From: Pneumocystis sp. 'macacae'
Lineage: Eukaryota; Ascomycota; Pneumocystomycetes; Pneumocystales; Pneumocystaceae
Assembly: GCA_018127085.1 (NCBI GenBank)
Contig: CM030724.1
Location: forward strand, 372,001-436,000
Direction: 5' to 3'
Length of the DNA: 64,000 bases
The notes under the pieces were generated by a model. It ran no database searches and was not told where the DNA came from. It was given only the letters and a program-made list of their open reading frames with translations. The number at the start of each line of letters is the position of its first letter. Position 1 is the first letter of the stretch. Below, one piece after another: positions 11,605 to 22,331 of the stretch. The position numbers and the translations under genes are program-made.

Positions 11605-14600
11605 ATGGATCATAAAATAGAAAATTGTTTTTCTTTAGATTCACAAGATTATGATGAATTAATAAATAGAATTTCAGAAGGTAAAGACTTGTTAAATATT
11701 TTTTTATCAATAAAAAAATATTGTATTAGACATTAATAATAAAAATTTAAAAATTCTTGAATTTATTGAATTTATTGGAAAGTATTTAACAGGAAATGAA
11801 AACCCAAAAAGAGAAAAAGGTTAATCTATTTTAATTATATATTCACTAACATTCTCTTTAGCTATTTTCTTGCTTTCAAGAGTCATTGAATCAATATCTT
11901 TAGAAACACTCCATTCAAAACAGAGTAAATTAGAACAAGACATTAAATTATTTACTTAATTAATTAGTATACGTTATAACACGTTTTTTTTGTGGATGTC
12001 TTGAAGATCAATTATTTTTAAAAGAAATTCTTATGGGTTTATATTCTTTACAAAAAATGGTTTTTTTTGAGGATAAAGAAGCCACATTTCTATGTATGGA
12101 GTAAACAACCTTTTCCTTTTTTATATTTAGTCTAATAATTGAATAGATTATTTAAGAAATTTAATCCTGAAAATAATATACAATCTAATAGATATATTGT
12201 ATTTCAAATTATAGATGAATTAATGATAAAACACAAAAAAGGTATTATTCTACGTATTTATAATATTTTGAAATATAATAATAGTATTAAAAAAAATGGG
12301 ATCTGAATTTATTGAAGGTTTTATTAAAATTGTAGGTCGAGAAAAGGATCCCAGAAATTTAATTTTAATATTTTCTATTATGAATACAATTATTTCTGAT
12401 TTTAACATAACCTTATATGCAAAAGTTAATATACATATATTAATAAGGTAATAATTTATTTTTTAGGATATTTTTAATCTACTGTTTTGTTATTTTCCAA
12501 TTACATTTAAACCATCACTTAATGATGTTTTTGGAGTTACAACTGAAAACTTAAAATTATGGTTAAAGTAGATATATTTTTTTTAATCAAAATATTTTAA
12601 TTATTTAGGAAATGTATATCGGCTAATGATGAATTATCATCTTATTCTATACCATCTTTAATCGACAAATATGACTTTTCTGCTATTAATACGAAAGTAA
12701 ACTTTTTAGAATTATTTAAATTTTTTTTAATATTTACTTAGAAGGATATAATAGATATATTATCTTTTTGCATGGAAACTTATTCACCTCTTGTTATTGA
12801 AACTTATGTTATACAGATATGGGATATGTTAAAAAATGAAATATTTGAAAACTCAGATGATGATCTAGTAAAAAAATCATTAGATTGTCTCTTTATAATT
12901 TCAAAAGTTTTTTCTCAAGAAATATTAAAAAATTCTGAAAGTACTTTATTAGTAAAATTTCTTACACCTATTTCGAATGAAATTAATATACATTTTGAAG
13001 AACCTGATACAAAAACAGCAAAAAATAGTATAAAAATTCTTTATAGTCTTTCATCGACTTCAAAATATGCTTTTGAAATACTTTTTGAATTTTGTATTCC
13101 TAATTTGCTCTCAAGATTTGAAAAAAAGGATTCAATAAACACGAAAGCTGCTATTCTAGAGTTCATATCTTTTATTCTTCTTTCTGGGCTTCATGTTTAT
13201 GGTTCTTATGATAAAGAAATAAATGAAGAATTTCCAAATAATTCTATTTTAATGAAAGAGAAAAACAGACTGTTTACTATTTTATCTAATTCATTAACTA
13301 CACCTTTTTTTTCAAACAAATATACAAAGGCTGCTGCTATTCATGCTCTTTTAGCTTTTAGTGAAATTCATAATCTTTTACAATACAATGAGTTGGAATT
13401 AATCGTGCAATATTTTAATGATATAGTTCTCAAGGAAGAGAATAATTTAAAGTATTATCATTATATGTTTATTGTCAAATTATTTATTTAATTAGGGCTG
13501 AAGCTTTAGAAGCTTTAATTAAAATTGCTGAAACCAGGCCCAATCTTATTCTTAAAATAACTTTTCCAAACTTTTTAAAATTATTATCAGAAGTGGATTC
13601 TATAGAAATGTCAAATAATTGTTCATTGTCTTTAAACGAAATTATTCTAACTGTTTTATCTCATCTGTGTGTCGAAAAACAATTGTTTGATATTTTTATT
13701 TCATATTTACTTAATACGTTCGATAACATTTCTAGTAATCACACATATCCTTATATATTTTTTAATATTTATATAGTTAATAATGAGAATATAGTTCAAG
13801 GAAGAACACTTATATTTACACTTTTATTAACAATTAGAATGAATTTTACTAGAAAAAAACTAGATATAGGATCTTATATTGATTATTTGCTACCAGAGCT
13901 GTTTACTCGTGTAATAAAATCTTGTATTCATTTTACAGAAAATATAATTATGGATTCTAAAATAATTAACATTATATCTCAAATAACTAATTTGATAGTA
14001 CGTTGTTCAAACTTAGAAAAACAAAAACTATTTATCAATGATCTAATTAATTTATTTATGAACCGTGATTCTAATTTGTTATTTTTATCGAAAAGTGTAA
14101 TGCTTAAAGAATTTAATCCTTTTGAAAAAAAATCTAATTTATATCAAAAAAGAACAATTTCAATTTTTGTTAGTGGATTTGCAGGAGTTCGAAAAGAGGT
14201 TTGTATTTTTTAATTTGTTAAATACATAATTTATTTTTATCAGTGTTTGCCTCTAGATTTAAAACTAAACTTTATAAAAATCACAACCAATTTAATTTTA
14301 GAGAGTGATTTAGAAGATGAACAACAGATTTTTTTATTTAAATTCATATCTTTAATTTATAATAAATTTGATAATGACATTGAATCCAGTTATTGTGAAA
14401 CTCTTTTGGATAAAATTTCAGAAAACAATTTTTCAAAAAGAAAAATTATAATTCTATATATAATCTGGGTAATAATTAACTAACTGTGATTTTAGATTTT
14501 AATATTATTAGATTATAAAAGCATTGATATTAAAAATAAATAAATATGGATATATGTTATTAGACAAACTTATAAATCTCATGAATGATACATATCTTGG

Positions 14601-15353
14601 AGAGTTTATTTCATATAATTTTGAAATTATTGTGACTGACGATGAATTAATTAATAAAGAGAATTTTGCATCTATTCGACTTTTGTATAAACAATTTTTT
14701 TTTTATTTTATATTACCTAAACTAACAAAAATATTAAATTCTACAGCACCAGGAAAGTTCCAAACCTTTAAATTATCATATTAATAAATAAACAGATCGT
14801 AAACAAAATTATTTAATTGCTTTATCATATGTTATTCAGAATACACCAAAACAGATCATTTTACCTGAATTAACATCTATTTTACCTTTACTTCTTCAAT
14901 GTTTTTCTCTTAATGATCATAAATTAAAAGTATCAAATATAAATATTCTTTATATTATAGCATTGGAATCCTCAGATTTAATAATAGAACACCTTGGATC
15001 CTTAATTCCTTTTCTTTTAACATTTGCTACAGAAAAACATAATAATGATATAGTAAGTAAAAGTTAATATATTTTTTAGAAAATAAAATATTTTAGAATG
15101 TTCAAATTACAGCACTTAAATGTTTAAGTTTATTTCCAACAATTTTAAAAACAGAGTTCGTACAACCCTTTAAAGGCACAGTTATTCGTAAACTTGTAGA
15201 AGTATTAGATGATCCAAAAAGGTGTTAATCCAATTTTATTAGCATATTATTTTAATATTATTTAGAGATGTTAGAATAGAAGCAACTAGAACAAAACACA
15301 AGGTAATATAGATAGTAAAAAATAATTTAATACTGTTTTAGTGGCATATATAA
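11605..15353 (+). CDS. MMS19: Mms19, cytosolic iron-sulfur cluster targeting factor
   Basis: HEAT-repeat protein of the CIA targeting complex, which delivers Fe-S clusters to DNA repair and replication enzymes; yeast name Met18. The N-terminus reads EFIGKYLTGNENPKRE, then FCGCLEDQLFLKEIL and CYFPITFKPSLNDVFG, the hallmark of the Mms19 N-terminal domain. The C-terminal part contains FASIRLLYKQ and PKQIILPELTSILPLLL. About 16 exons are needed; nearly all junctions keep frame (for example 13480 to 13496, and 14198 to 14244). The last exon adds only WHI after ATRTKHK. One junction does not work: the only donor (14757) and acceptor (14795) join with a one-base phase error. The gene ends 16 bp from the 3' end of EMC3. 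Confidence 0.9.
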
Positions 15354-15369
15354 TATTAAAATAATATAA

Positions 15370-16380
15370 TTATGTTTGGTCATTTTTACATATTTTAAGT
15401 ATTCTATCTTCAATATTTTCTAATACCCATTTATGTGTAGTCAGTTCTAAATTTTCAATTTCTAATAAAAATAATTTATTAGGATCAGTTCCACTAGTAA
15501 TAGGAGATGATTGTTGTAAATCTTGTGTAAGAGTATTTGGTTCAGTTGTATTTGGCATTAGCATGTCCATTTCTGCTATTTCATTTACACCAACTAAAAT
15601 TAATATTAATAATAATTCTTTTAGATTAAACACAAACAATTTCCATCACCCAATATAAGATCATAAATAGGCTTTAGCCCGAAAAAAAGAAGAAAATACC
15701 ATGATAAAGATGAAACCCATGATACATCAAGGTCATTTGTAGCAACACCTGATTGTAACATTGATTTAAATCTTAATGTAAGAGGAAACGGGAGTTTTAC
15801 TAAACAGTTGTTGATAATTAAATATAAAAAACAATATTCAAATATACTTAGTATAAATCCGCTAAAAAAAAAATTAATCCATGCCATAACAATTGTTTGT
15901 GGAATTATATTAGCCATATTACTTCTAAACATCCTCATCATCTGATCCATATTTCCTGGATCCATAATTGGATTTATAAGACCTGAATCTCTAAGTTCAG
16001 GATTTTTCAAATATTCTCCATTAGAAAAAGCTTTAAGTAAAAACAACTTTCGAGTATAAAAAGCAGAAAAAGGAATATGATTAGCGTGAACTCGTAAGAG
16101 TTCAGATCTTTGCAATGCTCTTCTAAAAAAGAATTAAAATTAGTAAGGTTTTCGGCAAAAAATACAATTCTCTTATTTCTTTTAACTTCATTTTTCTTGG
16201 AGTTTCTGTTAATAAAATAGTAATATAATGTTTTAGAATTCCAATCAAAATCATAATAATAAAAATAGAAAAAAGCACCCAATTTCTAAGAGACTTATCA
16301 AGATACAAGTCTTGGCTATTAGAGGGTTAGCTATTTTCTAAATACAATACAAATCATAAAAACCTTTTTCCTAAAGTCAT
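15370..16380 (-). CDS. EMC3: ER membrane protein complex subunit 3
   Basis: Core subunit of the EMC membrane-protein insertase, related to the YidC/Oxa1/Get1 superfamily. The first exon is just 17 nt (16380-16364, encoding MTLGK plus two bases). Introns follow at 16363-16316, 16165-16123 and 15637-15594. The protein reads DKSLRNWVLFSIFIIMILIG (first membrane segment), RSELLRVHANHIPFSAF, a methionine-rich stretch around MDQMMRMFRSN, AWINFFFSGF, and DVSWVSSLSWYFLLFFGL before GLKPIYDLILGD. The C-terminal tail is acidic and variable, as usual for the family. It shares a 62-bp start-to-start region with SPC2, another ER protein gene, and faces MMS19 tail to tail. Confidence 0.92.
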
Positions 16381-16442
16381 TTTTATAATTTGACGCTCGT
16401 GAACTTGACGTACAGATTTTAAAATCTAAAAGTAAAAAAACT
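16381..16442. promoter_or_regulatory. short bidirectional promoter of EMC3 and SPC2
   Basis: Only 62 bp separate the two start codons, so both promoters and 5' leaders must lie here or overlap the opposite gene. The sequence is AT-rich with a small GACGCTCGTGAACTTGACG patch in the middle that could be a binding site. The regulatory role is inferred from layout. Confidence 0.4.
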
Positions 16443-17100
16443 ATGAACAAATTAAAGAAAATCAATGTGTTTTCACTTCAAGAAGTCAAATATGCGATGG
16501 ATGACTCAATTAACCCAGTAAATTAAAAAAATTGTTAAATTGCTCTTATTTTATAATTAGTTTATGGCTACATTGGGATACCAAGAAACTTATCTTTTAA
16601 TGAATATACGTTTCATTCTTGGTTATTCGTCAGTAATAATATGTGCTAGTGTTGCAGTATGCAACTATATTTTTAGTTTTAAAGCGTCTAGAATCTATAC
16701 TTTATGGGGAGTGATTATGTATTTTATTTTATATAGTTGTTATAACTTGTGGAACTATACAGCAGGTCGAAGCATTATCTATCAGGGAAGCAAAAAGAAG
16801 ATTCGTGTATGAGTTTTTTATATATTTATTTATTCTATTGAAATATTATAGCTAAGTATTCGTTCATCCATTAGTAAAAAAGGTCCCACATATACACTAA
16901 CGGTTGAAATATTAAAGGATCGCATTTTAAAGAAGTTTTTGGCAAAAGAAACATTTAACATATGGTTTACAGAAGACGGGGACTTTGAAAAAGCTCAATT
17001 CAATGCATGGCTCAAAAATACTATTAAACAAATAGAAGAAGGAAAAGGAAGTTTCATAATTGATATTTCAAATATAATAAAAAGGAAAACCGATAACTGA
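16443..17100 (+). CDS. SPC2: signal peptidase complex subunit 2
   Basis: Accessory subunit of the ER signal peptidase that helps couple it to the Sec61 channel. Three exons: 16443-16517, 16561-16806 and 16852-17100. The first encodes KINVFSLQEVKYAMDDSIN, typical of the N-terminus. The second has two membrane segments, around RFILGYSSVIICASVAV and LWGVIMYFILYSCYNLW. The third holds the conserved lumen/cytosol tail with GPTYTLTVEILK and FNIWFTEDGDF. Length of roughly 190 residues suits the family. It lies head to head with EMC3 and about 850 bp from SIL1. Confidence 0.9.
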
Positions 17101-17207
17101 AAATAAAGTGGAATGCATTATGTAAGATGTACTCGTCAAGAACAATGTAGATCTTTAAATATTTTTTTTTTTTCAGTTAGCATAAAAATATTATTTTTAA
17201 TTTTGTA

Positions 17208-17507
17208 TTATGAAACATCACTTTTTGATTTTAGTTTCATATTATACGCATTCTCAGGATCAAGTGCTCTATATATAGAATTAATAAGACATAATTGCTT
17301 TTTTAACAATTACTCTGGAAATCTTAACTTATAAATTGGTTGTCGTTTAATACTTCGACAATCCATGTATTCTTTAATAGCTTCAGAAGATGCTTTAAGT
17401 TTATCAATCTGAAGACGAGAAGATTCTTCTTTACTCATCATAAAATGTTCAAAGAATCTTGTGAAAAGTCCCTTTCCTTTATGTAGAGAGGCATACCATT
17501 GATCCAT
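17208..17507 (-). CDS. small conserved-looking protein, unknown function
   Basis: I do not recognise this protein. Exon 1 (17507-17314) begins MDQWYASLHKGKGLFTRFF and contains FMMSKEESSRLQIDKLK, and reads on to KLRFP. An intron of about 45 nt (17313-17269, GTAATT..TAG) joins it to exon 2 (17268-17208), encoding RALDPENAYNMKLKSKSDVS and a stop. Without splicing it would end one residue later as RFPE. The joined product is about 84 residues, basic, with a helical middle and no membrane segment. The clean splice signals and codon quality argue that it is real. A small mitochondrial or complex-assembly protein is a guess only. Confidence 0.5.
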
Positions 17508-17615
17508 TTTATATACAATAAAAACACAAAAACCAAGAAAAATACTTTTCCTCCAAATAGGAGAAGAGAAATCTATATAACATTAAACAAGTTTTTTTAA
17601 TTTTTTTTATTTTTT

Positions 17616-17747
17616 CTAAAAACCTTCATCATGAGATGTTAATTCAGATATATCTTTTAAAGTATTTGTATGCAAGCTTTTAAATTTATTCTTTTCAGAA
17701 TTTCTAAGTAAAATAGAGTAAAGTGTTCTTGAAAATATATATACCAT
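17616..17747 (-). CDS. possible 43-residue prot​ein
   Basis: Short frame starting MVYIFSRTLYSILLRNSEK and ending SELTSHDEGF. The basic, hydrophobic N-terminus looks like a mitochondrial import signal or membrane anchor. Nothing confirms expression or conservation, and it could be a chance frame or one exon of a larger small gene. Confidence 0.2.
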   Translation of the reverse strand: MVYIFSRTLYSILLRNSEKNKFKSLHTNTLKDISELTSHDEGF

Positions 17748-17951
17748 TTTATTTAAAGTTATTAATATTAAAATATGTATTTTTTCAAAAGAAAACAATA
17801 TTATTCATCGAAAAATCAATTAAAAAAACCATTTACTGAATACTATTAATAATAAAAGTAATATTTAATATTGTACAAAGTTTATTCATTTTTATGTTTA
17901 AGGCTGATATTTAAGGGGTTTTTTGCATTAAAATATTATATTTTAGGAAAA

Positions 17952-19197
17952 ATGATAAAAAAAAGTTATATATTATTATGTTTAATTACAGCACTTATAC
18001 GAGCTGATAAACCAAAAAAAATGATATGTCATGATAGAAAAGGATGTTATCCTGAAGTTTTTGAAGCAACGCATGTATTTCAAGTGGTTCACCATGATCA
18101 AATACTCCCTCCAGGTAAATCCTATATATCTAGGTTTTAATATTCTTATTATTAGGACTTCATATTCGAATTGATTTTAATACAGGTATTAAAGAAGCAA
18201 AAATTATGGATGAGAATGAGGAAAATAAAAATAGTGTTATTTTAATTTACCAAGATGGTCATATTAAAGCAACAGAACCGGATGATGAGAAAATTCCATA
18301 TTCTCATTTAGATGAAATAAAACCAAATCTTAAAATTCCTCAAGAGGATCATGATCAGTTTTCTATGGCTTTGACATTTTTAGCATCTGATAAATACCAA
18401 GATTCCGAAGAAAATTTAATCAATATTCTTTTATTATTGGAAGAGTTGTCACATGAACTTGAATTTGGAATAAGAATATGTAAATCCAGAATTATTATAG
18501 AACGTCTTATACATCTTTTGAAAAATTCAGAATCAGTACATGTTAAAAAATTAGTAGTAACTGTTCTCGGATCATCTCTTCAAAATAATCCTCAAGCACT
18601 TTTACATATTTCAGATTTAAAACTTGTTAAAATTTTACTTGAGAAATTAAATAACGAGTCTAATGATACAGTAATGATAAAAATATTATATGCATTATCT
18701 TCTATTGTTAGATCACGAAATGAAATGGAGGAATTTCATATAACACAAGGTGATAAAATACTTTATAAAATATTTGAAAAAACAGAAAATCCTGCTTTAA
18801 TATCAAAATGCGCAAGCTTTGTTACAGACAATTATTTTGATATTGAGAATTATGATCATGATAAATTTAGAGCTACTTCACTTTCTTTTTCTATGTTTAT
18901 TGATTCTACTGTTAAACATTGGTGCAAAAGTCTTCAAAAAAAAATGTTTGGAAATTATTTAAATATAGATTCTAAGGAAAAAATATTATTTGCATTAAAG
19001 TAATATTTATTTATATATTTATTTTATAATTAATATTTACTAGTTCTTTGAAAAAAAAATATTCAAATCTATGTAAACCTATCGATAGTTTTTTAGAGTT
19101 TCTAGATTATGAAATTGCATTGGCATATAATGAAAATCATTCATACATAATTCTTCTTGATTCCGTTCAATATTTATTTAAAAATTCTAATGCTTAA
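17952..19197 (+). CDS. SIL1: Sil1/Sls1, nucleotide exchange factor for ER Hsp70
   Basis: ER-lumen exchange factor for BiP/Kar2. The start at 17952 gives a signal peptide (KKSYILLCLITALIRA), then MICHDRKGCYPEVFEATH with the conserved Cys pair. An intron (18115-18155) leads to GLHIRIDFNTGIKEAK, the family motif. The body is armadillo-like helical repeats such as HVKKLVVTVLGSSLQNNP. A second intron (about 19000-19043) joins a last exon encoding FLEFLDYEIALAYNE and ending KNSNA. There is no HDEL/KDEL-like ending, so retention, if needed, must work another way. It lies in the same neighbourhood as EMC3 and SPC2. Confidence 0.9.
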
Positions 19198-19275
19198 AAA
19201 TATATAAAATAGGGAAACAATTTGTAATTTTTAGTATTGTAGACATTATAGTTTTCACTTTGTATACATTAATTT

Positions 19276-20947
19276 TTACTTTTCATAGTCTTTACTGCAT
19301 AATTCTTCAATGTATTCTTTCACTTCTAAAGAAAGATTAACTTCAATTTCTGAGCAATCTTCCTTTATTTGAGGGTTTTTGGGGTCATTTTTTAATATTA
19401 GTTGCCAACGTTTTCCCCAGTCACAAAAAGAAATATCTTTACTTGTCTCTTTAAACGTTTTTTGTATTCTTTTTGAGAATCTTGAAGATATTCCATGAGA
19501 TTTATACGATAACTTGACAAGTTCATACAATAATTTGTATGCATATTTCATTATTTTTTCTGTATCTACTCGTTTGAATTGTTTTTGATCATTTTCTGAG
19601 GCTTGATAAATCATTAATCGAATAAGAAGATACATTTGAGTAACATATAAGGGATTAAAATCAGATATATACTGGCTATAAACACTGCTTCCGATAAGAT
19701 AAATAAATAATCCATGATAAAGAGCATTACGGAAATTATTTTCATCAAGAAAATAGGTTAATGCAAATCTATGTAATTCATTCAATGGATATATTGTAGA
19801 ATTCCATCCTTTTAAACGATGGAGCATAGAAAGAGCTTTAAAGAGATAGATATTTTTTTCAATTAATGCTCGATTAAGAATTATCTCAAGAGATGAAAAC
19901 GCACTTAAAGTCATTTCCTTTTTTAAAACAAGGTAATTTTCAAATCCATCAGGAACCATACAACGAGCACACTTACATGAAAAATAATAGCGTGATAGAA
20001 GTTCATTGTGACGATTTTCTTGCGTATTATTCACATCAATATATGAAACAGTAATCTAAACCATATAAGATTAATAAAAAAGTTATTGTGGATACCTCTT
20101 GGCCAGGCAATATTTTTTGAAGTGACCTGAGGGCCACAATGTCTTTGTCAAAGACAAGAGTAGCATTAGGATCACATGAATGGTTAATTCGTGAAATAGT
20201 TGGATCTATTGCAGTACCAATCGTATCATATGATGATGTCATAAGAGAAAATGAATTAATTATGATCTTAAATATAAGAAACCGATATTTCTACTTACAT
20301 TTCTATTTTACCTTACAAAATAGATCCAATACAAATGTTTCATTTATTTCATTTGTGAAATTTTGTATACCTTTTGACAACATATAAATTACATCCCTTT
20401 TTTCTGAAGACATGATTTTTGAGCGATGACTTTCCAATTCCATAATAGTATTCCATTCTGAACTAGATGGATAACTCCGTCCATAGAAAATTAGTCTCAT
20501 GCACATTCTTATAGATCCAGGTATAACTTTAGGCGATTTTGATAAAAAAAAAGCACATTCATACTGATGAAATACTTCCCAATCTTCTTTTTGACATTTC
20601 TTGTATTTTTGTTAAACTTTATAATTTACATTTATTTATTCATACTTGGCAACAATATTGAAGTATTTTACAGCCTTTGCATTGTATTAAACAAAAGGGT
20701 TCATCGTCTTTATCTTCTTCACATATAAAACAATTACTGCAAGTATTTTTAATATGTTTTTCATCTAAAACAGCCACTAACGGCTTAACCATAAAAATCT
20801 CTTCGCCTTTTTTTTAAATAAGGATCTCCTAAAAACACTGAAATTTTTACCTTCAGCAAATCTTTTTGTAGAATAAAGTCCATATCCATTCAAATTCTTA
20901 TGATTCTTAGTTTCTATGGGAAATTTTTGATTTTTTTGTGAATCCAT
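19276..20947 (-). CDS. SET and MYND domain protein (SMYD-like methyltransferase)
   Basis: Putative protein lysine methyltransferase. Exons (minus strand) start MDSQKNQKFPIETKN at 20947; an intron (20850-20807) leads to EEIFMVKPLVAVLDEKH. The MYND zinc finger has the order C..C (CSNC), C..C, C..C (CKGC) and CCQ, then KCQKEDWEVFHQYEC across an intron. The SET part shows NSFSL, INHSCDPNATLVF, ITVSYID and the post-SET CKCARC. A helical C-terminal domain follows to the stop at 19276. This split-SET layout matches human SMYD proteins and fungal Set5/Set6 relatives. Substrate unknown; fission yeast Set6 is a candidate ortholog. The start codon is 14 bp from that of HPM1 on the opposite strand. Confidence 0.85.
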
Positions 20948-20961
20948 TTATATAATTTAAG
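20948..20961. promoter_or_regulatory. 14-bp gap between divergent start codons
   Basis: Only TTATATAATTTAAG (plus strand) separates the ATG of the SET/MYND gene from that of HPM1. Both transcripts must either be nearly leaderless or begin inside the opposite coding region. Roles are inferred from layout. Confidence 0.45.
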
Positions 20962-22070
20962 ATGTCTTTCACTTTTAACTTTGAAGAAGATGATAAAATA
21001 TCCAAAGAAGATATAGAAACAGGGACGAAGTCGTCTATAGATACAAACACAATTGATTATACACGACTTTTACCTCCCAAAAAACATACTCTTGAAGAAT
21101 TGGTAAAGAAATACGGATAAAAAAAATTAGAAAATAATATACAGCTCGCGTTTTTACCAGAAAATATTTCGTTTAATACTGTGCCGATCCAATTTCAAGA
21201 AGGAGTATCATATGCTGCATTTTTACCAAAACGTGAGCTCTGGGATATCCGATTACAACTAATGAAACATGATTATGATGAATATCAAGGTGAATTACAA
21301 CTTTTAAATAGCGAAAAAGATATTTTTCCTTATATTTATGAAGTATATTATATAATTATTGTTTTTTTTCTATTAATAAAAAAAGGGAGGATATAAAACA
21401 TGGGAATGCAGCTATGATTTAGCACAATATGTTTGCAAATCATCATTGAAATACAGAAAAATACTCGAGGTATGTATTGTACAAATTATTAGCTTTATAT
21501 TAATTATTTCTTTAGCTTGGTTGTGGATCAGCATTGCCTTCTGTGGCATTATTTATACAAACACTTTATTCAGAAAATCAGACTATAAAGTTCACATTAC
21601 AGGATTATAATATCTCTGTTTTAAAGTTTCTGACTATTCCGAATTTCTTTTTGGCTTGGGCGATAGTAAAAAATCTGGAATTTGTATCTTTAAAAGAAAT
21701 AACTGTAACAAATACATTAAAAGAAAAATTTCTCTCTGATTTGTCACAACAAAATATAACTATAGAATGTTTTTCCGGAGGCTGGTGTAATGAAATGAAC
21801 TATTTAATTCAAGATAGACACGATCTTATATTGGGATCAGAAACTATTTACTCGAAACAAAATATAGATCCTTTTATAAATATGCTTGTTTACAATATTA
21901 AAAATGACCAAGATAGTGGGGCTCTTGTCGCAGCAAAAAAGGTGTATTTTGGACTAGATACTTCAGTAGAAGACTTTATACAAAAATTAAAAGAACATAA
22001 TTTAAACTATTCTGTTGTTTATGAAAATATAAATAGCGGTGTTATACGTGTAATACTTAGTATTAAATAG
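20962..22070 (+). CDS. HPM1: protein-histidine N-methyltransferase (Hpm1/METTL18)
   Basis: S-adenosylmethionine-dependent enzyme that methylates a histidine of ribosomal protein uL3 in yeast and human. Exons 20962-21102, 21145-21342, 21386-21469 and 21516-22070 join in frame. The sequence begins MSFTFNFEEDD. YEGGYKTWECSYDLAQYV is the typical entry motif, and LELGCGSALPSVAL is the SAM-binding glycine-rich motif. GGWCNEMNYL and HDLILGSETIYS correspond to the later motifs of the seven-beta-strand fold. Size near 310 residues fits. Ribosome-linked function matches several neighbours. Confidence 0.92.
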
Positions 22071-22331
22071 TCTTTTATGATATTTCGGGAATCATCTTTT
22101 ATAAAACTATTTATAAATATTAATCTAATACTGATAAAATATTTAGATAATATATTTTTGGTAGAAAATTTATCGAAAATGTAAAAAATTAGTAGCAAAT
22201 TATACTAAAACTTTAAAAAATTACAAAACAAATACTTTTTTACAATTTTTTACAATAAATATATACATAAATTAGTGTTGATAAAATTTCAATATAAATA
22301 AAGTTTGTAAAATAATTTGGTTTTTAGAAAC

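Noticed and set aside
17113..17334. 73-codon plus-strand frame
   Set aside because: It overlaps the tail of the spliced minus-strand small gene, starts at once in poor context and looks like AT-rich hydrophobic noise.
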